Shown: positions 1 to 4,775 of the stretch, piece after piece | Layout: every line of letters begins with the position of its first letter | Numbering within the stretch: the stretch's first letter is position 1 | NCBI GenBank assembly: GCA_011048645.1 | Contig: DSDR01000157.1 | Span: 1 to 5,570 of the forward strand | DNA from: Phycisphaerales bacterium | GTDB taxonomy: Bacteria > Planctomycetota > Phycisphaerae > Sedimentisphaerales > Anaerohalosphaeraceae | Length of the DNA stretch: 5,570 nt | Reading direction: 5' to 3' | Made by a program: the position numbers and the translations under genes | Notes under the pieces: generated by a model | What the model saw: only the letters and a program-made list of their open reading frames with translations | Databases searched by the model: none | What the model was told of the DNA's origin: nothing

Positions 1-509
1 GCCCGTCCGCTGAAATCGCTCGAAAAATCGTAGACCGGCGACGGCTCAATCTGGAATAAAATACTGACCAATTCGCCAAATTCATATCCCGGTGCAATAT
101 CGCTTTTCAAGGAACCCGCATCCAGCGTAACAACACCGGAGCCGCCCAGCAGCATCCCTTCCGAAAGGCTTTCCAGGGCAAGTTCCTGTAATACGCCCGA
201 AAGCAGGACGGTACTGTCAGCGGCGGTAATCAGAAGTGTGCCGTTGTTGAACAGACCAGAGGCCACACCGCCGCTGCTGTTGTCGGCGAATAACTCAGCT
301 GTCAGGGCAAATACCGCATTCGATATCGGTGTCTGCGTACCGCCCTCGTACTGGATAACCAGCTCAATGGTATCGCTGAGCGTCAACTGTCCCGATGCAA
401 ACACAGCGTCAATATCCGTGCCGCTGATGGATGATATATATTCACCCCGTGCAGGACCTGCCGCCATCAGCAATGCAAACAAACTTACAACTAACAGTGT
501 CTTTTTCAT
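1..509 (-). CDS. Exported PEP-CTERM-family paralogue, 3' part missing
   Basis: This gene reads leftwards and leaves the window after about 169 codons, so its C-terminus is not visible. It begins MKKTLLVVSLFALLMAAG, a typical Sec signal peptide with a likely cleavage site after Ala-Arg-Gly near residue 22. The rest is Gly/Ser/Leu/Val-rich and probably beta-rich. By eye about half of the positions match the complete neighbour at 905-1495, with shared blocks LTLSDTIELV, DSTVLLSG, DAGSL and DIAPGY, and the same final stretch (DFS.D..GR) that in the neighbour precedes the PEP-CTERM signal. A PEP-CTERM tail beyond the edge is therefore inferred, not seen. I chose the ATG at 509 because GGAG sits 8 nt upstream; an in-frame ATG at 515 would leave only 2 nt. 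The molecular function is unknown; a surface or extracellular matrix role is the family expectation. Confidence 0.88.
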   Translation of the reverse strand, partial: MKKTLLVVSLFALLMAAGPARGEYISSISGTDIDAVFASGQLTLSDTIELVIQYEGGTQTPISNAVFALTAELFADNSSGGVASGLFNNGTLLITAADSTVLLSGVLQELALESLSEGMLLGGSGVVTLDAGSLKSDIAPGYEFGELVSILFQIEPSPVYDFSSDFSGR

Positions 510-551
510 CCCCATTTCTCCAAAACATAAGTTGACATTCTGTTTAGCTGA

Positions 552-574
552 CGGAATAGCAAACATATATTCCG
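552..574 (-). promoter_or_regulatory. Leader hairpin in the 5' UTR of the 1-509 gene
   Basis: A perfect 7-bp stem (CGGAATA pairing with TATTCCG) encloses a 9-nt loop. It lies just downstream of the predicted transcription start near 588 and ends about 42 nt before the start codon. It is not followed by a T-run, so it is not a terminator. A 5' stabilising stem or binding site are possible roles; both are inference. Confidence 0.45.
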
Positions 575-594
575 ACCACAATAAAGTTTGAATT

Positions 595-623
595 AGTTTA
601 CCCTAAATCGGCAGGAAAGTCAA
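595..623 (-). promoter_or_regulatory. Sigma-70-type promoter for the 1-509 gene
   Basis: On the minus strand a -35 box TTGACT (618-623) is followed by exactly 17 bp and a -10 box TAAACT (595-600). These match the consensus at 5 of 6 and 4 of 6 positions. The expected start is near 588, giving a leader of nearly 80 nt. The neighbouring paralogue has the same TTGACT box and spacing, which raises confidence. Confidence 0.6.
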
Positions 624-672
624 TACCCTGCCAAAACGAAACGTCAACAGACTATCGTAAATACATAAATAT

Positions 673-712
673 AAAAAACTTATAAATTAAAAAAACGTCA
701 AAAAAACGTTTT
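673..712. repeat. Phased A-tracts with direct repeat AAAAAAACGT
   Basis: The 10-mer AAAAAAACGT occurs at 689-698 and again at 700-709, a period of 11 bp, and another six-A tract lies at 673-678, in the same register. The end of the second copy is also the palindrome AAAACGTTTT (703-712). Runs of A repeated once per helical turn usually bend DNA. The block lies about 50-90 bp upstream of the -35 box of the 1-509 gene, where a bend or activator site could act. The 9-mer AAACGTCAA is shared with 639-647. The rest of this intergenic stretch, about 713-845, holds nothing I can support. Confidence 0.45.
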
Positions 713-845
713 GCACTTCCCTCTCCCATAACGCTTTTTGGGGATTTACCGCTGCTCTGTCCGCCTGCAAGGTGAAATAACGACATAACGGCAACTCTTT
801 ATCGCATGCCGTGTCTTTTGGCTTGACGGTGTGTGCGCGCAAAAC

Positions 846-881
846 ATCTTCCCAACGTGCCTCAGGGCCCGTCGGGAAGAT
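846..881 (-). terminator. Rho-independent terminator after the PEP-CTERM gene
   Basis: A long hairpin lies about 24 nt beyond the stop codon at 905. The outer stem of 8 perfect pairs (ATCTTCCC with GGGAAGAT) is followed by a one-base mismatch, 3 pairs, another mismatch, 3 G-C pairs and a TCAG tetraloop. On the minus strand it is followed at once by GTTTT. The short T-run makes it a moderate terminator. It separates this gene from its paralogue downstream. Confidence 0.65.
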
Positions 882-904
882 AGATAACAGTTATTAAGAC
901 TATT

Positions 905-1495
905 TTAGCCGCGTTTACGGCGCATCAAAGCCGCGACACCCACACCCAGCAAGGTCATCGTTGCCGGTTCCGGAATCGGCACGATAGTCAGATTGGTTCG
1001 ACCCGTGTAATCACCGGAAAAATCGGCAATGGGGCCGGGACTAATCTGAAATGTGATTGCAACGACTTCGCCCTGGGTGTACCCCGGAGCAATGTCAGCC
1101 AGTAGCGAACCGGCGTCAATCGACACCACACCCGCACCGCCAAGCAACGTTCCGCCGCCAATGCCTTCCAGGGTAATCTGCTGAACCTGCCCTGAAAGCA
1201 AAACGGTACTGTCGCTGGCCGTGATCGTGAAGGCGCCATTGCCGAACACGCCGCTGGCCTGTCCCCCGACACTGTTATCGGCCAAAAGTTCGGCCGAAAA
1301 TGAAAAAGTGGTGTTATTATAGGAAACCTGCGTTCCCTTGGTGACCACCAATTCAATCGTATCGCTGAGCGTCAACACTCCGGAGGAAAAACTGGTATTG
1401 ATGTCCGCCCCGCTGACGGCTGTGATAAACGCCGCTTGTGCTCCCCCCGCGACCAGCAGGACAATCGCGGTAAATACCATCATACTCTTTTTCAT
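905..1495 (-). CDS. Exported PEP-CTERM sorting domain protein
   Basis: This is a complete 196-residue protein. It starts with a Sec signal peptide (MKKSMMVFTAIVLLVAGG, likely cut after Ala-Gln-Ala near residue 21). A Gly/Ser/Thr/Val-rich, probably beta-sandwich body of about 150 residues follows. It ends in a textbook PEP-CTERM signal: Pro-Glu-Pro at 175-177, a short hydrophobic segment at about 180-191, and the basic tail RRKR. In known systems this tail is recognised by an exosortase in the inner membrane and the protein is released to the outside or to an exopolysaccharide matrix; no exosortase gene is in this window. The body matches no function I recognise. I chose the ATG at 1495 because GGAG lies 8 nt upstream and the signal peptide starts there; a TTG at 1516 would add seven residues and swallow the ribosome site. 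It is paralogous to the gene at 1-509. Confidence 0.93.
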   Translation of the reverse strand: MKKSMMVFTAIVLLVAGGAQAAFITAVSGADINTSFSSGVLTLSDTIELVVTKGTQVSYNNTTFSFSAELLADNSVGGQASGVFGNGAFTITASDSTVLLSGQVQQITLEGIGGGTLLGGAGVVSIDAGSLLADIAPGYTQGEVVAITFQISPGPIADFSGDYTGRTNLTIVPIPEPATMTLLGVGVAALMRRKRG

Positions 1496-1544
1496 TCTAA
1501 TCTCTCCCACGCTCAAAGTTGTTAAATCTTTTTACAGGCATTAC

Positions 1545-1579
1545 AGGGATCGCAAGAGCACACACTCCGCACCATCCCT
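1545..1579 (-). promoter_or_regulatory. Leader hairpin in the 5' UTR of the PEP-CTERM gene
   Basis: AGGGAT and ATCCCT (6 pairs) close a structure whose interior can also pair imperfectly around a TGTGTG loop. It starts about 20 nt after the predicted transcription start and ends about 50 nt before the ATG, a placement close to that of the leader hairpin of the paralogue at 552-574. The two hairpins differ in sequence. The role is unknown. Confidence 0.35.
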
Positions 1580-1605
1580 TCCTCACACACTTTACACCAG
1601 TTGAC

Positions 1606-1634
1606 ACAATATCGGAATTTGACAAGCAAGTCAA
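1606..1634 (-). promoter_or_regulatory. Sigma-70-type promoter for the PEP-CTERM gene
   Basis: The -35 box TTGACT (1629-1634), a 17-bp spacer and the -10 box TATTGT (1606-1611) match the consensus at 5 of 6 and 4 of 6 positions. The predicted start is near 1600, giving a leader of about 105 nt. The -35 box and spacing are identical to those of the paralogue's promoter at 595-623. Confidence 0.6.
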
Positions 1635-1672
1635 GAGAAAAAAATTTAATTTTCGTCATTTTCGTGGAAAAC

Positions 1673-1703
1673 ACCTAACCTCTTGTGAAAAGAAGAGTTA
1701 GGT
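1673..1703 (-). terminator. Rho-independent terminator after fliK
   Basis: ACCTAA-(C bulge)-CTCTT pairs with AAGAG-TTAGGT around an 8-nt loop, giving 11 pairs with one bulge. Read on the minus strand, the stem is followed by GTTTT, the same short tail as at the terminator at 846-881. It lies about 45 nt past the fliK stop codon and about 40 nt before the -35 box of the next gene. A smaller stem (CTGTC/GACAG, 1721-1736) sits between the stop and this hairpin. Confidence 0.6.
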
Positions 1704-1747
1704 TCTTAATCTCAGCCGTGCTGTCGTTGCTGACAGGTTAGGAAAGC

Positions 1748-3418
1748 TCAAAGATAGACGTTTAACCCCTCATCGGCCGAGGCACGATGGGCGTTTAAGG
1801 TGTGTTCCGAGGCGACAGGCAGTCTTGAGGATTCGCTCGTAACATCTTTTTCCGCAATTAGTTGCGAGGATTCTTCGCCGGCGAATTGGTGCATTTGCCG
1901 ATCTTTGCTCTCATCAAACCCGGCATCCAACGACTCATGGCGTCCGGATTGACCGCCGGTCGTCCAGGGTGCGACCTCAATTCGACGCACCTGCAGGCCA
2001 GCGGTTTCCATCGCCGCGGCAAGCTGCCCGATCGACCGTTCGATTTCATTGCGGGTCTCGGCCTTTTGCACTTCGAGCAGTCCGACGAGTTGACCGTCGG
2101 TCTGTCGAAAGGTCATGCGAATCGCGCCGAGAGTTTCGGGCGCAAGCGTCATCCGCACTTGAGACTCGGCGCCGAACGTTCGCAGTTGAAGCGTCTGAAC
2201 GATCTGGTCAATTGGACGAGCGACGGCATCGCCGATGCTTTTGCCGGAGGAAACACCCGCCGAGGAAGAAACAGGCTCGATCTGAGCCGAAAAGGGTGCG
2301 TCATTTGTCTCTGATGCCGCCATGGCGGGTGATACGGAACGGAGCGCTTCGGCGGATCTGCCGGCATTTGCTGTTTGGGCTTGTCGTTCGCCCTCATAAT
2401 GCGATTGGGGTGTTTTTGTATCGATTTCGAACGCTTTGGTGTTAGCATCTTTTTTAACAGAGGCTTTCAGCGACGAATTCCATGCTGATTTTTCTGCGGA
2501 CGTGAGCGTGTTCTCCGTCGTACGGGATGCGGGGTTGGTTTGATTGACTGAATTCGTCTCAACGGGACCGGATTTCCCGGCTTGATGGACACTCATAAAA
2601 GTCTTTTGTGTGGTCGGAGGGTCGCTGTTCTTGGCCAACTCGGCTGCGGTTGTTTTTTCTGCCCCGGATCGAAAAATCGTTCGGCCGGTTCGCTTTGTGT
2701 CTTGGCCGGCATCTTCAACGGATTGATCCGGACTTGGCGCATGCCTTTTAACGGCTGTTGTGTCCGATGCCGATTCGTTTTTCAAAATATGTTGGGGCGT
2801 CTGCTTTTCGCCGGCCATTTCAACAAGCGATGCGGTATTCCGACCGACTGTGCGTTGAGGCGAATCGGCTGCGTTGTTTGTTTCGGCAGAAAGAGGTACA
2901 TTTTGAATCAGGCTCTTTTGCGGAAGGGCCTCAGATGAAATTGACACTCGAGCCGAAACATTGCCGGTCTTTTTTTCCAAGGCGGCATTGTTTTTATCCA
3001 GCACAAAGCCGTTTTTGCCTGGTCCGGACCGAACAATTCCGGCACATCGCACTTGAATCACGGCCGCAATGGGAGCAGCGTCATCCTGCGCTGCAGCAAG
3101 ATTTGCATTCTTTTCATTATCCTTCTCGGAGCCGGATCGGGAATCGGCTTTTTCAATGTGTTTTCTCAGTGTCTTCCTGAAATCGTCGTGTTCCTGGCAC
3201 ACGGTACGTCGGCTGTCGCTCGGCGCTGCATCGGCGTCAGTCGAAGCCTTTTTTTTCTCCGTCTCCCTGTGTTCGACCGGTTGGTCTCGATAGGGTTTAT
3301 TCTGTTCGACGGTCTGATTCTGTCGGGATGGATGAGTCGGACGCTCTGGTCCATTCGGCAGAGGGTAATCCGCGGCAGGCGCCCTGTGCGGTACGGCTAT
3401 GGCAACATCGGCATTCAT
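1748..3418 (-). CDS. fliK: Flagellar hook-length control protein FliK
   Basis: FliK is exported by the flagellar type III apparatus; it measures the hook and triggers the switch from hook to filament export by contacting FlhB. This 556-residue protein has the family layout. A long hydrophilic, low-complexity N-terminal part (about residues 1-400, rich in Ser, Thr, Ala, Glu, Lys, Gln) has no hydrophobic segment. A compact C-terminal Flg_hook-type domain follows at about 410-490, with the pattern VRMTLAPETLGAIRMTF, then a G-x-L strand, a helix (RNEIERSIGQLAAAMETAGL) and a final strand RRIEVAPW. A polar tail of about 70 residues ends in LNVYL. I chose the ATG at 3418, with GGAG 11 nt upstream, over a TTG at 3451 that has no ribosome site. 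The gene appears to be its own transcription unit, with a sigma-54 promoter upstream and a terminator downstream. No other flagellar gene is adjacent, which is unusual because fliK commonly sits in a flagellar operon next to flgD. N-terminal variability means the call rests on the C-terminal domain. Confidence 0.82.
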   Translation of the reverse strand: MNADVAIAVPHRAPAADYPLPNGPERPTHPSRQNQTVEQNKPYRDQPVEHRETEKKKASTDADAAPSDSRRTVCQEHDDFRKTLRKHIEKADSRSGSEKDNEKNANLAAAQDDAAPIAAVIQVRCAGIVRSGPGKNGFVLDKNNAALEKKTGNVSARVSISSEALPQKSLIQNVPLSAETNNAADSPQRTVGRNTASLVEMAGEKQTPQHILKNESASDTTAVKRHAPSPDQSVEDAGQDTKRTGRTIFRSGAEKTTAAELAKNSDPPTTQKTFMSVHQAGKSGPVETNSVNQTNPASRTTENTLTSAEKSAWNSSLKASVKKDANTKAFEIDTKTPQSHYEGERQAQTANAGRSAEALRSVSPAMAASETNDAPFSAQIEPVSSSAGVSSGKSIGDAVARPIDQIVQTLQLRTFGAESQVRMTLAPETLGAIRMTFRQTDGQLVGLLEVQKAETRNEIERSIGQLAAAMETAGLQVRRIEVAPWTTGGQSGRHESLDAGFDESKDRQMHQFAGEESSQLIAEKDVTSESSRLPVASEHTLNAHRASADEGLNVYL

Positions 3419-3479
3419 ACGTTTATGGACTCCAAAGTAAAGTCGGATCAAGTATGCTGACTATCTTGTTTATGGATTT

Positions 3480-3495
3480 AGCAAATAGTATGCCA
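3480..3495 (-). promoter_or_regulatory. Sigma-54 (RpoN) promoter of fliK
   Basis: The minus strand reads TGGCATACTATTTGCT. It contains GG (3494-3493), exactly 10 bp, then GC (3482-3481), the -24/-12 signature. It fits the full consensus TGGCAyr-N4-TTGCW, and the bases just upstream (AATAC) also fit. The transcription start is expected near 3469, about 50 nt before the fliK ATG. Sigma-54 control of hook-stage flagellar genes is established in several bacterial groups, so the match and the gene support each other. No convincing sigma-70 promoter was found here. Confidence 0.72.
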
Positions 3496-3521
3496 GTATT
3501 GCTTCCGCCTTTCTGCAAAAC

Positions 3522-3552
3522 ATCTATCTTCTTCATTTGAAAAAGGATAGAT
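3522..3552. repeat. Inverted repeat between fliK and the kinase gene
   Basis: Perfect 7-bp arms ATCTATC and GATAGAT flank 17 bp that can extend the stem with a TTC/GAA pairing around an ATTT loop. On the plus strand the stem is followed by AATTTTTT, and on the minus strand by GTTTT, so it has terminator form in both directions. Yet no gene ends here: fliK starts leftwards and the kinase starts rightwards. It may stop antisense transcription, or it may be a protein site upstream of the sigma-54 promoter (centre about 68 bp before the predicted start). Confidence 0.45.
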
Positions 3553-3642
3553 AATTTTTTCAAAAACGATAAAGCGACTGAATTTCATCTCCCCGTGTAA
3601 AAAATGGTGAATAACCGGAAAAAATGAACACCCCAAACCAAG

Positions 3643-3675
3643 ATAATGACTATTCATTATTGTACAATACTGAAT
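3643..3675. promoter_or_regulatory. Overlapping palindromes, candidate operator or enhancer site
   Basis: Two inverted repeats overlap. ATAATGA and TCATTAT (3643-3660) are perfect 7-bp arms with 4 bp between. From 3652 to 3675 there is a 24-bp palindrome with no spacer and a single mismatched pair (3657/3670); its core TATTGTACAATA is perfect. Such symmetry is typical of a site for a dimeric regulator. It lies 83 bp before the chosen kinase start and about 195 bp upstream of the predicted fliK transcription start, so either gene could be the target. I found no clear sigma-70 promoter for the kinase around it. Confidence 0.5.
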
Positions 3676-3757
3676 TCCATTGAATCCCGCCGGGTTTGCG
3701 GCTATGATAAACCCTCAAGCAATTAAACAGATAGTGTGTGTTGAGAACGGATTACAA

Positions 3758-4567
3758 ATGAATTACTGCTTTGTTGCAGAGGAATTCAAAGAGGTCATAA
3801 CTAACCTTGAATTGGATAATCTTGAGTGCTGGGTTAATTTTTCCGTCCAAACCGTCAGCAACGGCAGAACCACCCAGCTCTGCCGGCTCAAGCCGCCTGC
3901 GCCCCTGCCGGGCTGCTATGCCAAAGTCTATCAATATCCACGATGGAGCGACCGTATACGAATTATGTTTCGGGGTGGTTTGGTGGGCACAAGTCGAGCC
4001 GGAGCGGAATTCCGTAATCTGAAAAAGCTGAACAAGCGAGGGCTTGCACCGCGTGTTATTGCCTTTGGACACCAGCGGTCCTGGAGGCTGTTGCATTTGT
4101 CGCTGCTGGTCACAGAAGAGGTGAAAGGAGCCGTGCCGCTGGATCAATTTGTCGCAGACTCGCTGTCGAGTCTGACGCAGCGCAAACGGAAGAAATTGCT
4201 TTCGGCATTGGCAGAATTTACACGCAAAATGAACGCCGGCCGCTACGTCAACGGCCAGTATCACTGGCGCAATATCCTCGTCCTGAACCGAGACGACGAG
4301 TTTGCGTTCCAGGTGATCGACCCATCCAGCTCACGCTGGCGGTATCGATGGTTCTGCTCCCTGTACGACCTGGCGACGCTGGATGTCTGTGCGGCGTACT
4401 TTTTTACCCGCACCGAACGGCTGCGATTCTTCAAATCCTATCAATGTACTGTCAACAAGCCGCTCACCCGCCGGCAAAAAAAACAGGTGCGTAAAATCGC
4501 CGCACTCAGGGATAAAATCGCCGAAAGCGAGATCATCCGTTATCGTTTTATGTTGCCTTCCCCGTAA
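3758..4567 (+). CDS. InaA/Kdo-family lipopolysaccharide kinase homologue, altered catalytic loop
   Basis: The protein (269 residues from this start) has the small kinase fold of the lipopolysaccharide heptose/Kdo kinase family (WaaP, KdkA, InaA), cytoplasmic enzymes that phosphorylate sugars of the lipid A-core. Visible landmarks are a beta-3 lysine in AKVYQYP (Lys56), a helix-C glutamate in AEFRNLKKL (Glu84), a hinge-like LLVTEEV (117-122), and an Asp in the DFG-equivalent position in VIDPSSSRW (Asp188). The family-type C-terminal block RWFCSLYDLATLD and RTERLRFFKSY follows. The catalytic loop reads NGQYHWRNIL where HxD-x4-N is expected: Asn172 is kept, but His and Asp appear as Asn165 and Gln167. 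The start is uncertain. The ATG at 3758 has GGA 6 nt upstream and fits the family's N-terminus; in-frame ATG 3704 and TTG 3680 would add 18 or 26 residues. It stands alone on the plus strand, divergent from fliK. A substrate cannot be assigned. Confidence 0.78.
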   Translation: MNYCFVAEEFKEVITNLELDNLECWVNFSVQTVSNGRTTQLCRLKPPAPLPGCYAKVYQYPRWSDRIRIMFRGGLVGTSRAGAEFRNLKKLNKRGLAPRVIAFGHQRSWRLLHLSLLVTEEVKGAVPLDQFVADSLSSLTQRKRKKLLSALAEFTRKMNAGRYVNGQYHWRNILVLNRDDEFAFQVIDPSSSRWRYRWFCSLYDLATLDVCAAYFFTRTERLRFFKSYQCTVNKPLTRRQKKQVRKIAALRDKIAESEIIRYRFMLPSP

Positions 4568-4640
4568 GGTTTCCCAAGACGATTTGTCCAAAAAAATAAA
4601 AATTTTGTAAGATTGCCAAACCGGTATTCGTCTAAACCCA

Positions 4641-4670
4641 TTGAAAACTGCGCACGGATGCATGGACAAT
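4641..4670 (+). promoter_or_regulatory. Possible sigma-70-type promoter for the 4776 gene
   Basis: TTGAAA (4641-4646), an 18-bp spacer and GACAAT (4665-4670) match the consensus at 5 of 6 and 4 of 6 positions. Transcription would start near 4677, giving a leader of about 100 nt that includes the two hairpins described next. The -10 lacks its leading T, so this is a tentative call. No strong terminator was seen between the kinase stop at 4567 and this point, so read-through from the kinase gene is also possible. Confidence 0.4.
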
Positions 4671-4717
4671 AAGAAGGATTTTTTCGTCTTTTTTGGCCAA
4701 CTATCGTGTGTCAACAG

Positions 4718-4762
4718 GCTCAGCGACGCCGCTGAGCGAGTAATATTCATCAATATTTTTTT
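4718..4762 (+). promoter_or_regulatory. Structured leader upstream of the 4776 gene
   Basis: A perfect, GC-rich 8-bp hairpin (GCTCAGCG, loop ACGC, CGCTGAGC; 4718-4737) is followed by a 6-bp AT-only hairpin (AATATT, loop CATC, AATATT; 4742-4757). The second runs into seven T residues (4756-4762), directly before the ribosome site GGAGG (4763-4767). The order strong stem, weak stem, T-run, ribosome site could be an attenuator, a relic terminator of the kinase unit, or a translational control element. The strong stem is too far from the T-run (18 nt) to be a standard terminator. I recognise no riboswitch family. Confidence 0.4.
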
Positions 4763-4775
4763 GGAGGCACGTGTT

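Noticed and set aside
238..591. Plus-strand open frame of 117 codons
   Set aside because: It is the antisense of the truncated PEP-CTERM paralogue, which has a signal peptide and matches its neighbour.
782..815. Inverted repeat ACGGCA/TGCCGT followed by TTTT on the plus strand
   Set aside because: Only 6 contiguous pairs, a 13-nt loop and no plus-strand gene to terminate; likely chance.
1862..3460. Several plus-strand open frames of 118-158 codons
   Set aside because: They lie opposite fliK, overlap each other, and give basic, Cys/Arg-rich translations typical of antisense frames.
3658..3689. Plus-strand promoter for the kinase using TACAAT or TATTGT inside the palindrome as -10
   Set aside because: No acceptable -35 box lies 16-18 bp upstream of either.
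4568..4620. Possible kinase terminator (CCTT/AAGG and an A-rich then TTTT stretch)
   Set aside because: The stem is only 4 bp and the A/T run is not placed after it, so it does not support a terminator call.
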